This document shows, piece by piece, positions 26,118 to 35,685 of a stretch of 64,000 nucleotides of DNA. The stretch lies in the NCBI GenBank assembly GCA_046348835.1, contig JAXMDM010000002.1, positions 992,001 through 1,056,000 of the forward strand. The letters are read 5' to 3'. The notes under the pieces are model-generated. The model did not search any database and was not told the DNA's origin. It was given only the letters and a program-made list of their open reading frames with translations. How positions within the stretch are numbered: position 1 is the first letter of the stretch; each line of letters starts with the position of its first letter. This DNA is from Defluviicoccus sp046348835. Lineage in GTDB: Bacteria > Pseudomonadota > Alphaproteobacteria > Rhodospirillales > Defluviicoccaceae. Position numbers and translations under genes: made by a program.

Positions 26118-27658
26118 TCGGCTGCGTCCGCGCCCAGTTCCGCGACGAGTTCGGCGATGGAGGCGGCCTCGGCCAGCAGCATCCGGCGGAGGCGGTCGCG
26201 CGCCACCTTGCCGCTCGGCGTCATCGGCATGGCATCGACGAGGAAGAACCGCTTCGGGCACTTGTAGACGGCAAGTCGCTGCCGGCAATGGGCGAGGAGG
26301 GTGGCTCGGGCCGGCCGGCGGCCGGGGCGGGGCGAAACGATGGCGACGACGCACTCGCCCCAGTAGGGGTCGGGAAGGCCCAACACCAGCGCCTCGGCGA
26401 CGGCGTCGGCGTCGCGCAGGACCGCTTCCACCTCCGCCGGATAGATGTTGAGCCCGCCCGAGACCAGCATGCCCTGGTCGCGGCCGACCAGATGGATCCA
26501 GCCGTCGGCATCGAGCCGGGCATGGTCGCCGACCGTCGCCCATCCTTCCGCATCATGCAGCGCGTCGCCATCGCCCCCTTCCAGGTAGCCCGACGCCAGC
26601 ATAGGGCTGCGTACCCACAGCCGACCGACCCGGCCGGGTTCCACGTCCCGCCCGCCCCGGTCGCGGATGCGGACACGGACACCCGGGAACGGCCGCCCGA
26701 CCGCCGAGGCCGGACAACCGTCATCCGCAGAGCCGAAGGCGACGAAGCTCAGTTCCGATGCGCCATAGTACTCGACGATGCGGGCGCGGGGGAAAACCCG
26801 CGCCAGGCGCTCACGAAGCCCCGGTTCCAGCTTGGATCCGGCCGAGACCAGGGCGGTGACACCGGCAAATCGCCGGCCGTGTGCGCCCGCTTCCGCCTTC
26901 GCCGCGATGGCCGCATACATGGTGGGCACCGCGGTCAGGCGTGAGATGGGGTGGCGGGCGAGGGTGGCCAGCACCGTTGCGGCATCGAAGCGGGACAGGA
27001 GATGAACGTGGGCGCCGGCGGATAGCGCTTCGACGAGGGCGAAGAGGGAGACCGAGTGGGCGAGCGGGCCCGGGATCAGAACGGCGTCGCCGCAGACGAT
27101 GGGAAAAGCCTGGCGGGCGGCGGCGAGGCTGGCCCGCCACGAGCGGTGGCTGCGGATCAAGCCCTTGGGGGCTGCCGTCGTTCCGGCGGTAAACGTGATC
27201 AGGAACGGGGCGTCGTCGCCCGGGACCGGGGCCGCCGGTGCACCGGGTCGGGCGAGGTCCAGCTCCGGGTCTGCCGCGGCCACGGTGGCCACGCCCGCGT
27301 CGGCGATGGCGGCGTCGGCGACGAGGAGGTCGGCACGGGCTGCCTTCAGCGCCCGATGGCGTTCGCCCGCCGTCCATTTGGGATCGAGGATGACGGCGGT
27401 GGCCCCGGCGAGAAGGATGCCGAGGAAGATCGGCACGAACGGCGCGTTGTCGGTGGCAAGAAGAGCGATCCGGGTGCGCCCTGCTTCCAGCCGGCCATCC
27501 AGCAGCGCCGGCAGGGCGTGGGCCACTGCCCGTGCGCGAGCGATCAGCGTGCCATAGTCGAGCGCCGCACGGTCGAGATCGACCGCCTCTCCGATCGTCA
27601 GCGCCGGGCGGCGGGGATCGCGTCCGGCGGCGGCGACAAACTCATCCGTGACCGGCAT
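26114..27658 (-). CDS. AMP-forming acyl-CoA ligase
   Basis: A 514-residue ANL-superfamily ligase. The P-loop-like motif is LITFTAGTTAAPKGLIRSH, the adenine-binding motif is EYYGASELSF, the hinge motif is GWATVGDHARLDADG, and the C-terminal catalytic Lys lies in MTPSGKVARD. It activates a carboxylic acid as acyl-CoA; given its neighbours, pimelate or a fatty-acid precursor of biotin is possible but unproven. The start lies 17 bases inside bioY and the stop overlaps the thiolase start. Confidence 0.87.
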   Translation of the reverse strand: MPVTDEFVAAAGRDPRRPALTIGEAVDLDRAALDYGTLIARARAVAHALPALLDGRLEAGRTRIALLATDNAPFVPIFLGILLAGATAVILDPKWTAGERHRALKAARADLLVADAAIADAGVATVAAADPELDLARPGAPAAPVPGDDAPFLITFTAGTTAAPKGLIRSHRSWRASLAAARQAFPIVCGDAVLIPGPLAHSVSLFALVEALSAGAHVHLLSRFDAATVLATLARHPISRLTAVPTMYAAIAAKAEAGAHGRRFAGVTALVSAGSKLEPGLRERLARVFPRARIVEYYGASELSFVAFGSADDGCPASAVGRPFPGVRVRIRDRGGRDVEPGRVGRLWVRSPMLASGYLEGGDGDALHDAEGWATVGDHARLDADGWIHLVGRDQGMLVSGGLNIYPAEVEAVLRDADAVAEALVLGLPDPYWGECVVAIVSPRPGRRPARATLLAHCRQRLAVYKCPKRFFLVDAMPMTPSGKVARDRLRRMLLAEAASIAELVAELGADAAE

Positions 27659-28202
27659 GACCGGGGCGGATCACCGGATAGGCCCGCTTGATCGTTACAC
27701 AGATGAGGGCGGCGACGGCCGCCTTGATGCAGTCTCCGGGAAGGAACGCGGCGGAGCCGACCATCGCCTGGCCGAGGCTCAAGCCGCCGGCGGCGGCCAG
27801 CCACGGAACGCCGATGGCGTACATGACGCCGATCCCGCCGGCGAGGATGGAGGCGAAGGCGGTGAAAAAGCCGAGGCGGTCCCAGAAGCGCTCGATCAGG
27901 GCGCCGATGACGAAGGCGGCGATGGGAAACGCCAGGACGAAACCGCCGGAGGGCCCGAAGAAGACGCCGAGGCCGCCGCGCCCGCCGGCGAGCACCGGCA
28001 GCCCGATGGCGACGAGAAGGACGAAGACGAGGAGCGCCAGGCCGCCGCGCCGGCTCCCGAGAATGGCGCCGGCCAGCATCACCCCCAGCGACTGGGCGGT
28101 GATCGGCACCGGAATAAGCCCCAGCGTCAGCGGCGGAATCAACCCGAGAGAGGCGACGATGGCGGCGAACAGGGCGATATGGACGAGATCTCGGGTGGAC
28201 AC
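27642..28202 (-). CDS. bioY: Biotin transporter substrate-specificity component BioY
   Basis: A 186-residue six-helix S component of the ECF biotin transporter. Typical features are LTLGLIPVPITAQSLGVMLA and GVFFGPSGGFVLAFPIAAF. GTG at 28202 is chosen because AAGGAG lies just upstream, whereas the ATG at 28229 would place that AAGGAG inside the coding region. It lies 36 bases downstream of bioN and overlaps the acyl-CoA ligase gene. Confidence 0.9.
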   Translation of the reverse strand: MSTRDLVHIALFAAIVASLGLIPPLTLGLIPVPITAQSLGVMLAGAILGSRRGGLALLVFVLLVAIGLPVLAGGRGGLGVFFGPSGGFVLAFPIAAFVIGALIERFWDRLGFFTAFASILAGGIGVMYAIGVPWLAAAGGLSLGQAMVGSAAFLPGDCIKAAVAALICVTIKRAYPVIRPGHAGHG

Positions 28203-28238
28203 GGGGGACGCTCCTTTGCGCAATGGCACCGGCGGACC

Positions 28239-28940
28239 CTAACGACGCGGGGGGCGGGCGTAAATGGCCTCCGGCGCCGGCGGAAAGCCCGCCGCCCCGC
28301 CCGGGGGTCCATCGGCCTCGTCGGCGGCGTCCGGTGCCGGGTCGGCATCGTAGCAGCGGGCTTCGATCGCATCGGCCATTTCGTTGGCACAGCGCAGCAT
28401 GCGCACCAGGAGCGGCACGAACAGTGCCGTTATCGATCGCTCGAGCCCGCGCGCCCGCTGCGCTTCCCGCACCTTACCCGCCTCCTCGAAGACGAGCGGG
28501 ACGAGGCGGATGGCTAGGGTCACCACCAGGGCCACCTTGGCCGGGCGGATGCCCAGCCGGCGGAGAGGCCGCATCAGGCCCTCGATGGTGGCCAGCATCC
28601 CGGCGACCGGCGTGGTCAGCGAAATCAGGGTCGCCAGCACGACGAGAATGGCGAACCGCAATCCGGCGACGACCCCGAAGGTCCAGTTCCCCAGCAGACC
28701 GTGGGCGATGACCACGGCGGCCACCAGCCAAAGGGTGGGGCGGATCGGCCGGAGGATCTCGGCCGCGGAGAGCCGGGCGACGGCAAAAAGGAGGAGAACC
28801 GCGGCGAGCAGTCCCGCCAGCAGTCCGATGTTGGCGGTGGCGACGACGGCGGCGCCGGTGAGCGCAAGGACGAGCAGCTTGGGGCCGGGCGGTATGGCGT
28901 GGATCGGCGAGACCCGGTGGACATAAAGCCCGAGGCTCAT
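28239..28940 (-). CDS. bioN: ECF transporter transmembrane component BioN
   Basis: A 233-residue EcfT protein with about five membrane helices. The two coupling motifs that contact the ATPases are visible as REAQRARGLE and ADAIEARCYD (the second with Cys in place of the usual Gly). The start overlaps the bioM stop by four bases. The last 30 residues are a proline/alanine-rich tail. Confidence 0.87.
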   Translation of the reverse strand: MSLGLYVHRVSPIHAIPPGPKLLVLALTGAAVVATANIGLLAGLLAAVLLLFAVARLSAAEILRPIRPTLWLVAAVVIAHGLLGNWTFGVVAGLRFAILVVLATLISLTTPVAGMLATIEGLMRPLRRLGIRPAKVALVVTLAIRLVPLVFEEAGKVREAQRARGLERSITALFVPLLVRMLRCANEMADAIEARCYDADPAPDAADEADGPPGGAAGFPPAPEAIYARPPRR

Positions 28941-29617
28941 CCCACCAACTCCAGGTAGCGGGCGATCGCCGGCTTCGGGGCGTCGTCGGCGACGAGGCGA
29001 CCGCGGTCGAACACCAGGACCCGCTCGAAGCCTTCGATCAGCGGCAGGTCATGGGTGATGACGATGGCGCTTTGGCTGAGCTCGGCGATAACGCCGCCAA
29101 TCCGGCGGGCGTTGCGCAGATCGAGCAGGGTCGTCGGCTCGTCGAAGACGATGTAGCGAGGCTCCATCACCACCGCCGAGGCGATGGCGAGCATTTGCTT
29201 CTCCCCGCCGGAGAGCAGATGCGCCGAACGGTCGCGGAGCGGAGCGAGGCCGTAGCGGTCGAGTGCGGCTTCGCTGCGGGCGGCGATCTCCGCCGCCGGC
29301 AGTTTCAGGTTACGCAGGCCGAAGGCCAGATCCTCGGCGACGGTGGGCAGGACGATCTGGTGGTCGGGATTCTGGAAGACGAAGCCGACGCGCCGGCGCA
29401 CCGCCTTGCCGTCGGTCCGGGTGTCGAGGTCGTCGACGCGCACGCTGCCCTCACTCGGCACGATGAGGCCGTTGAGCAGGCGGGCGAAGGTGCTCTTGCC
29501 GGATCCGTTGGCGCCGATGACGGCGACCCGACGCTCGCCGATCGAGAGATCGAGCCCGGCCAGGGCCGGGGCCGCCGCCTCGGCGAAGCGATGACCGACA
29601 CCACGGAGTTCGATCAT
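28937..29617 (-). CDS. bioM: ECF transporter ATPase BioM
   Basis: A 226-residue ABC ATPase with Walker A GANGSGKST, Q-loop FVFQNPDHQIV (the PDxQ form typical of ECF ATPases), signature LLSGGEKQM, Walker B IVFDEPTTLLD and switch His ITHD. It is the first gene of the bioMNY-ligase-thiolase operon. No TTAT-type BioR palindrome was seen in the 170 bases upstream. Confidence 0.9.
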   Translation of the reverse strand: MIELRGVGHRFAEAAAPALAGLDLSIGERRVAVIGANGSGKSTFARLLNGLIVPSEGSVRVDDLDTRTDGKAVRRRVGFVFQNPDHQIVLPTVAEDLAFGLRNLKLPAAEIAARSEAALDRYGLAPLRDRSAHLLSGGEKQMLAIASAVVMEPRYIVFDEPTTLLDLRNARRIGGVIAELSQSAIVITHDLPLIEGFERVLVFDRGRLVADDAPKPAIARYLELVG

Positions 29618-29791
29618 CGTCGGTGCGGGCAGGGGGGAAAATCGAGAGGGTGCATCGGCGTTCGTTTACGCCGATTTCGCCTCGGTGCAAGCCCATCCGC
29701 CGGCCGCCGGCGCGGGCACGCGCAGCCCTCTGGAGCCGCCGGCCGGGTCTGGGCTATGGTATCCCCCACGGTTACGCCGCCGACGACCATC

Positions 29792-29867
29792 GCCGGATTA
29801 GCTCAGCTGGTAGAGCGGCTGATTTGTAATCAGTAGGTCGGGGGTTCGAATCCCTCATCCGGCACCA
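29792..29867 (+). tRNA. tRNA-Thr (TGT)
   Basis: A 76-base cloverleaf. The acceptor GCCGGAT pairs with ATCCGGC, the D arm is GCTCAGCTGGTAGAGC, the anticodon stem GCTGA/TCAGT encloses loop TTTGTAA with anticodon TGT (Thr), and the T arm has GGTTCGAAT. The CCA end is encoded. The 3' part from the anticodon loop onward is repeated at 43630, marking this gene as the integration site of the downstream element. Confidence 0.95.
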
Positions 29868-29879
29868 AAGATTTCAATG
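29823..29879. repeat. attL direct repeat (in tRNA-Thr)
   Basis: This 57-base segment starts in the anticodon loop, covers the tRNA 3' half with CCA and runs into ATTTCAATG. It matches 43630-43686 except at 29850 (A versus G, in the T loop) and 29870 (G versus T). Confidence 0.88.
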
Positions 29880-29990
29880 GCTTATGGATGGTTTCCGTCG
29901 CTAAAATCATAGTTTCAGAAGATCGGGCATCACCAGGGCATCACGGCTGCTATCCTGCCGCATCGTTCTCAGGCAGGAGCGTCGCCCCCC

Positions 29991-30413
29991 TTGGAAACCA
30001 TCGCATTGCCCTGCGGCCGGCGGGCCCGCGTCGTCCCCGGCGATGAAGCCGGCGAGTTCCGCTTTATTCTCATCGCCCCCAGCCTCGCCGATCGCCTCGG
30101 GGAACTCGGTTGCGACCGCGACGAATGCGACGCTGGGGAGCGCCTTGCCCATGAATGGCGCGAGAGCGGAATGGAACGATACGGCCGATCGGTGTTCGCT
30201 GCGTCCGGTGCCCGCGGGGGCATGACCTTTGAGGACGGGATCCGCGATGGTCCTTGGCGCGCCTACGCCGAGGCAATGGCGACCATGCGGCCGGATCACG
30301 CCATCGTCGCGGCCGTGGTGATCGAGGGTCGGCCGATTGCCGCCGGCGACGTGCCGCGGCTGCGGGCGGGATTGAGCCGGCTCGCGCGGGTGTTGCGGGG
30401 ACGAGGCTGTTGA
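29991..30413 (+). CDS. Hypothetical protein of the element
   Basis: About 140 residues starting at TTG, with AGGAG about 12 bases upstream. The composition is natural (GEFRFILIAPSLADRLGELG, GMERYGRSVFAASGARGG, HAIVAAVVIEGRPIAAGDVP), unlike the other frames here. No family was recognised. It is the first possible gene inside the left boundary of the tRNA-Thr element. Confidence 0.4.
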   Translation: METIALPCGRRARVVPGDEAGEFRFILIAPSLADRLGELGCDRDECDAGERLAHEWRESGMERYGRSVFAASGARGGMTFEDGIRDGPWRAYAEAMATMRPDHAIVAAVVIEGRPIAAGDVPRLRAGLSRLARVLRGRGC

Positions 30414-30924
30414 TCGAGGGCGAGGCGAGCGTTGGCCTCGTCCGCCGGCAGCGCAGCCACCTCCCGGTGGTGCTTGAAGCTTAGAACTACGCGGCGCCGC
30501 GTACTTTCGAACGCCCGAGGAACCGGTCGAGCCTCCCGACCAGATGCTCTCTCCGACCGCGCGCGAGGAACGACCGCGGGTGGCGGAAGCTAACGCACAT
30601 GCGTTAACCGCCATCCGTCCCTACTGGCGGTGCCTTGCCGAGATTCACGCCGCGCCGCAGTGGCTGTGGCCGGCGATGGTGCTGGAGAACACGCTCCGAT
30701 GTCGGAGCAACCCTCCGCCCGTTCTGGTCGCACCGCGCGAGGGCGGAAGCCGGAACCTCGGCAAAATATTGTCGAAGTTAGGGATGATTCGCGACGCGCG
30801 AGGGCGGAAGGCGGAACCTCCGGGCAATCGCCCGGAAGTGAAGGAAGTGCCGCGTCCTCGGGTCCTTCCGGGGCCGCAGGTGATGCGGGTCCGCCCGGCG
30901 CCCGCTATCTCTAGCGCCAGGGTA
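30414..30924. other. Degenerate stretch of the element
   Basis: No intact gene was recognised. Two near-identical copies of GCGCGAGGGCGGAAG followed by a cGGAACCTC tail lie at about 30736-30759 and 30799-30822. The frames look like decayed coding DNA. Confidence 0.4.
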
Positions 30925-31150
30925 GGGAATCGGACCGGCATCCCACGCGCTAACCGCCCTCGGCTCGTTCAGGAGCGCCGCCAGCACCTTCGCCTCGGCC
31001 TCCGCCCGAACGCCGTCAAGGTCGTCATTGACCACCAGCGCATGGCGGGTGATGGCGAACTTTCGGGCGTAGGTCTGGCCCGAGCCCTTCGTCTCGGATC
31101 GATTGGGCGAGGGCTTCCAGGTCGCCCAGATCCTCGCCGGAAAGGCGAAG
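30925..31150 (-). pseudogene. Relic of a phage head protein
   Basis: One minus-strand frame reads LSGEDLGDLEALAQSI. After a frame change the next reads TYARKFAITRHALVVNDDL, then AEAEAKVLAALLNEPRAV. The pattern (Y/G)xxFAITRxALVNDDL is typical of phage major capsid/prohead proteins related to Mu gpT. Only about 70 codons in two frames remain, so it is a fragment. Confidence 0.4.
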
Positions 31151-31317
31151 TCAGTGCGTAACGGCCAGCGCCTGCTTCTGCGCCTCGTCAATTTTCCGAA
31201 GGAGCAGCGCGGCAAATTCGATGGCAGCCGCGAGGCTCAGCGTCACGTGGACTGCGCAGCCATCGCCAATCGACATGATCTCGATGCCGTCGCTGGCGCC
31301 GATGAAAATCCCGCGGG
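31151..31317 (-). CDS. Short hypothetical ORF beside the head relic
   Basis: An open minus-strand frame reads GIFIGASDGIEIMSIGDGC and continues through VHVTLSLAAAIEFAALLL to a TGA at 31153-31151. The composition is that of a real protein, but no ATG, GTG or TTG lies at its beginning; the first in-frame ATG (MSIGDGC) would give about 43 residues. It may be an intact small phage-type gene or another remnant. Confidence 0.35.
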
Positions 31318-32296
31318 ATCAAGCGGGGCGGCTCGCACCCGGACATGGTCAGCAGCAGCCACCGTCCGCCTCCGGCTTGCCGGGGACCGCCGGGCGAGGG
31401 CGAGCAGCGCTTGTCCGCGCTGTCCACAACCCCAACCGCCACATCCCACCTTCCGTCACTGGATCCATCGCTCTGCTCCCCACGGTTCCCGTCTCGACAA
31501 TGTCGTGTCCGGGTGCAGCTCAAGCCCCCATATGTTAGATTAGACTCTTGGCTAGGAGAATAATCGGGGGAAAGGCTTATGCCGTTGCTTCCGGTGCGAC
31601 CAGCATCGTGTCGGTGACGCGCTCAAGACGGCTCCAAGCCACCACATGTGGGCAGCGCCGGAGCCAGAGGGATAAGCCTTTCGGGGATTAGGCGGGACAC
31701 CAGCAAAGATCGGCAGACTAACAGGCGCCCACGGCGGCCTTCAGCTAGCCACGTGCTAACCCGGGTGTCGCGTCATCTGGCTCTGACAGCCTTGTCTTCA
31801 TCAAAAGTGAGTCAGAGCCCTTATTCCACGCCGATCGACATCATGCCCAACTTGAAGTGCGCCAGGAGAAGCTGGTGATGCCTTAAGCTTGCGCAAGTGT
31901 CCTTTTTCCCACTGTCTGATCGAGACACCGCCAAGCTTGGCTCGAAGGCCGTTGAAGCACGGCTCGTTCGGTCGGCTGACCCTCTCGCAGCAACAATTTG
32001 ATACGAAGCAGAAAACGTAGGGACACCTCCGGCCTTTAAAGAAGCTGCTCGACGAGGGAGCTGAAGACGGAGGATCGGGCAGACAGTCGGTCGAGGACTA
32101 TGAGATGTCGAAGGGCTACGACCAGGTCCGGCGGTATGCGCTTTGCGGCGTTGATATCGCTGCTGCCGGAGTAATGGCGGAGCTGTTGCCGGTGGCAGCC
32201 GCGAACGCCCATGAGGGGCACGATCATGCGCCGCGCACCATCCTCGATCTGAAGGGAAGCTGGCGGTCGGATCGAAACGACAACCCCGGCGACGAA
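31318..32296. other. Element region without recognisable genes
   Basis: About 980 bases. It contains an inverted repeat GGCTCTGAC (31779-31787) / GTCAGAGCC (31811-31819) with a 23-base spacer and several short frames of poor composition. It reads as decayed DNA. Confidence 0.4.
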
Positions 32297-32490
32297 TTCA
32301 TCCAGGCTTTTCCCGTTGTCGTTGCCGTCGCCGTTCTCGCCTTCATCCTCTGGTCCGTCTTCGAGCCGCCGCCGGCAATGGCCCTCGCCCTCGTTGCCGC
32401 CGTCTCCGTGCTGATCATCGCCTGCCCGTGCGCCCTCGGTCTAGCGGCGCCGATGTCGATCGTGGTCGGCACCGGCGCGGCGCCCAGATG
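32297..32490 (+). pseudogene. Heavy-metal P-type ATPase fragment
   Basis: The reading VAVAVLAFILWSVFEPPPAM continues into VSVLIIACPCALGLAAPMSI and VVGTG, the transmembrane CPC metal site and following helix of copper-type P1B ATPases. The phosphorylation site DKTGT and the nucleotide domain are absent. About 65 codons of a protein normally over 700 residues remain, just before the methyltransferase gene. Confidence 0.7.
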
Positions 32491-32542
32491 GGCACGCGCT
32501 GCCCTCCGCGACCTGGTCTAGACGCTGGAAGGAGAGCAAGAG

Positions 32543-33529
32543 ATGAACGCCCGTCCCCCACAGGTCTCCGGCAGGCTGGCGGCTCCGGCCGCCACCTCCC
32601 CGCCATCCACCGCGCGCGCCGCTCCGGAAGACGAGCTATGCTCGCCGACGTCGATCTGCCCGTTGTGCAAGAGCGGTTCCCGGCCGGTCTTCACGATCGA
32701 CGGTTACCCGATTCTGGATTGTACCGTCTGCAAGCACCGCTTTGTCTCAGTAGTCGTCCCTTCTCGGCATGTCCAAGAGATCTACGGAGATGATTACTTT
32801 ATCGGCGGCGGAGCCGGGTACGATAATTATCTCAGCGAAGGCGAAATCCTAACCCAACATGGCCGGCAGTACGCCGAGATTCTCGCCCGACACGGTGCCC
32901 CCGGCGCCCTCCTCGACGTCGGTGCCGCCGCCGGATTCATTTTGCGCGGCCTCATCGAGGCCGGCTGGCAGGGGCAAGGCCTCGAGCCCAACCGGACGAT
33001 GGCGGCGTGCGGTTTGAGCGACGTCGGCGTCGAGATCCACTGCGGCACCATCGAGGACGTTTCCGAGGAAGACTTGGGCGGCAATGTCTCGGATCACCAT
33101 TCGTACGACCTGATTACGATGATCCAGGTCGTCGCTCACTTTTATGATCTCGACCGGGCGTTCCGGCGCGCATCGTCGCTGACCCGCCCGGGCGGATTGT
33201 GGCTCATCGAGACGTGGAATCGGAACAGCGTGACCGCCCGCGTATTGGGCCGCTGGTGGCACGAGTATTCTCCGCCGAGCGTCGTTCGCTGGTTCGATCC
33301 CGACGAGCTTGCTTCTGTCGTCGCCCGCTACGGATTGCGCGAGATCGATCGCGGCCGGCCCATCAAGATGATCCGCGCTTCCCACGCGAAGGCGATCCTC
33401 CTCCACAAATTGCCGTTCCGGGTCGTTCAGCGGGTCTCCGCAGCGGCCATGCGAACGATCCCCGACCACCTGATCTTGCCCTATCCGGCCGAAGACCTGT
33501 TTTGGGCGTTATACCGCAAGGAGGCGTGA
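32543..33529 (+). CDS. Class I SAM-dependent methyltransferase with N-terminal zinc ribbon
   Basis: A 328-residue protein. Residues about 35-60 carry two Cys pairs (CPLC and CTVC) forming a zinc ribbon, as in methyltransferases of deoxysugar and glycan pathways. The SAM site is LLDVGAAAGFILRGLIEAGW, followed by GQGLEPNR and DLITMIQVVAHFYD; GGLWLIETWN is the post-catalytic strand. The ATG is preceded by GGAAGGAGAG. It is convergent with a large membrane protein gene; both look like cargo of the element. Confidence 0.85.
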   Translation: MNARPPQVSGRLAAPAATSPPSTARAAPEDELCSPTSICPLCKSGSRPVFTIDGYPILDCTVCKHRFVSVVVPSRHVQEIYGDDYFIGGGAGYDNYLSEGEILTQHGRQYAEILARHGAPGALLDVGAAAGFILRGLIEAGWQGQGLEPNRTMAACGLSDVGVEIHCGTIEDVSEEDLGGNVSDHHSYDLITMIQVVAHFYDLDRAFRRASSLTRPGGLWLIETWNRNSVTARVLGRWWHEYSPPSVVRWFDPDELASVVARYGLREIDRGRPIKMIRASHAKAILLHKLPFRVVQRVSAAAMRTIPDHLILPYPAEDLFWALYRKEA

Positions 33530-33576
33530 TCGTGTCGGAGAGCGCCCTCGTTCTCTCGCCGTGACCGCGGCGGGAC

Positions 33577-35043
33577 TCAATCGGCCGGAGAAGACCCCCC
33601 CGCCGGCGGCCTGATCCGCGCCGTGGCCAGCGCCGAGCGGCGCTGAAGCAGGTGCTGTGCGGCGATCGTGAATAGGATGGCGATAACAAATTCGTAAGGA
33701 GACCGTTGGGTGACGCGGGTGACTTCTCCGACCTGGACAATGGCGAAATTGTAGGTGACGATCGAGAAAAGAACCGCCTTGGCAGCGCCGCCGACCCGGC
33801 GATCCTTGATCAACAGCCACGCTCCAAACGAGGCTCCAAGCGCCAACACAGACCAGACAACGCATGCGGCGAGGAACGGGATGAGGAATGCTAGGTCCTG
33901 GCGCAACAGCTCGCGGACAACGCCGACGACGCCCGCGTTCCATTTGACCTGCGACCAGAACAGCCGCCCCGTTTCCGTGCGGAAGTTGAACAGACCGACT
34001 CCGAGGTATTTTCCCAAGGCGGTGATGCCGGGATTGCTCACGAGTTCGACCACGTCGGTAGTCTTGACCTGCACGAGGGCGAGCGGGTAACGGATCGCAT
34101 AGCCGAGGAACTCCGGGATCGGGATTTCCTCGCCCGGGTAGGCGCCGCGTTCGAACGGAAAGCCGGCGCGAAGCGACATCCGTGCGACGATGCCGGAGAG
34201 ATTGCGCCTCGCACTCAGCTCGGTCTTTGCGATCACCAGCTCATTGGGCTGCGAGGAAACGAAGAGCACCCACGCGACGGGAAGGGCAAAGCAGACAATC
34301 AGAGTCGGAACGACGAAGCGCGCCCAGTTCCTACGAAAGTAATAGAGAAAGATGGCGACGAGAACGAATGGGTAGAGCACGAGCTGGGTTCGGATCTCCA
34401 TGGCCACCGCGAGCAGTGCGATCGCCACAAGAAACGCGGGCCAGCGAAAAGACACCTGGACGGTGCGAACTAGAAGATAGACGGCGATGGCGACCAGCGG
34501 ATTGAAGAGGCCTTCGCTGACCAGCACATGCGGCTGAAAAAGGCTGCTCGGCAATAGGATGTAAAGCGCCGTCCCCAAAGAGGCGTACACCTCGCTCAGG
34601 CCGAGGAGGCGCGCCAGTTGAAAAACGCAGACCACGGCGACGAGGCCGAGGACGAGTTGCACCAGGATGACGGCAACCGGCCCTCCGATCGCGTAAGGCA
34701 GCGCGTGGAAGAGGTAATCGCCGGGCGGGCCGAGGTTGAGGAGCTTTTCGGTGACGGTCAGGTCCTTCGGGATATTGCCGTCGAACGGCAGAGCCGGGAT
34801 CGACGACCAAGTCGGCGACGAGACCTTGCGCAAATCGGGGATGTCTAGAAAGACGCGGACCTTGTTGGCCCGCTTGTCGGCGCGGTCGCCTTCGTAGAAG
34901 GCCTCCGGGTTGCGAATATCGTGGGCGAGAAGGACGCCGTGGACAAGGACGAACAGCGCGAAACAGGCGAGAACCCACGCGGACATCCGGTGCCCCGCCA
35001 TCCTCGCAGTCGTCATCCCCACCGGTTCCGTGTCGTTTGCCAT
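33577..35043 (-). CDS. Polytopic membrane protein, glycosyltransferase-39-like
   Basis: A 488-residue protein with about ten hydrophobic helices. An N-terminal periplasmic loop contains acidic residues (NPEAFYEGDRADKRANKVRV) after the first helix, the topology of ArnT/PMT-type GT39 enzymes that use polyprenyl-phosphate sugars. Further features are LGLSEVYASLGTALYILLPS and SEGLFNPLVAIAVYLL. The assignment rests on topology and general pattern only. The start at 35043 has GGGGAC upstream. Confidence 0.6.
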   Translation of the reverse strand: MANDTEPVGMTTARMAGHRMSAWVLACFALFVLVHGVLLAHDIRNPEAFYEGDRADKRANKVRVFLDIPDLRKVSSPTWSSIPALPFDGNIPKDLTVTEKLLNLGPPGDYLFHALPYAIGGPVAVILVQLVLGLVAVVCVFQLARLLGLSEVYASLGTALYILLPSSLFQPHVLVSEGLFNPLVAIAVYLLVRTVQVSFRWPAFLVAIALLAVAMEIRTQLVLYPFVLVAIFLYYFRRNWARFVVPTLIVCFALPVAWVLFVSSQPNELVIAKTELSARRNLSGIVARMSLRAGFPFERGAYPGEEIPIPEFLGYAIRYPLALVQVKTTDVVELVSNPGITALGKYLGVGLFNFRTETGRLFWSQVKWNAGVVGVVRELLRQDLAFLIPFLAACVVWSVLALGASFGAWLLIKDRRVGGAAKAVLFSIVTYNFAIVQVGEVTRVTQRSPYEFVIAILFTIAAQHLLQRRSALATARIRPPAGGSSPAD

Positions 35044-35189
35044 GGAAAGTCCCCAATTGCCACAAAGATGGCGTCGGAACCATGTCAGGCCCGCGCCGGC
35101 CCGACAATGATCTTCGCAGGACTACCGACGCTGTCGTGGAAAACCTACCCACCATTCGGCACCGACGAGGAGTTCGCCGCTTTCGTCGC

Positions 35190-35685
35190 TTCATCGGCGC
35201 ACCCAAGGGCGAGGGGTTCACCATCGATGTGGCCAAGATCGAGGCCCCGTTTCGACGGCCTGTTCATGCTCCGCACCAACACCAGGCTGTCCGCTCTGCA
35301 AGTGGTCCTTCGCTACCGCAACCTCTTGGCGGTGGAGGACGTCTTCAGGACCACCAAGGCACTGTTCGCCATCCGCCCCATCTTCCATAAGACCGACGCC
35401 ACCATCCGCGGCCACGTCTTCGTTTTCGACCGCCTAGCCGCCCAACGACAGAAAGGGCTCGAATGGCAGCGCATAATCGACGACCTCGCCGACTTGAGCG
35501 AGATCGAGGTCGAGCAGGACGGCCGCCGGGCAATGCTCAGAACCGCACCGGGGCCGACCATCGACCCGCTCTGCCGCGCCGTCGGCATCACCCTGCCGCC
35601 CGTCTTCCAGGAGCTTCGCACCAAAGAAAGCCCACCCGAAACCGCCGAAGCCTGTGGTGCCTATAAACAAATTCGTTCCAGATAA
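35190..35685 (+). pseudogene. IS1634-type transposase C-terminal fragment
   Basis: The first frame reads GAPKGEGFTIDVAKIEA. A shifted frame continues FDGLFMLRTNTRLSALQVVL, then AVEDVFRTTKALFAIRPIFH and ATIRGHVF, the conserved DDE-region end of IS1634-like transposases. A deletion after GHVF removes part of the normal FCSFLALVLRKEL helix, and LEWQRIIDDLADLSEIEVEQ follows. The N-terminal two thirds are missing and no terminal inverted repeats were found. Confidence 0.75.

Noticed and set aside
29618..29791. A biotin (BioR or BirA) operator upstream of bioM
   Set aside because: No TTAT-type palindrome or BirA-like inverted repeat was visible.
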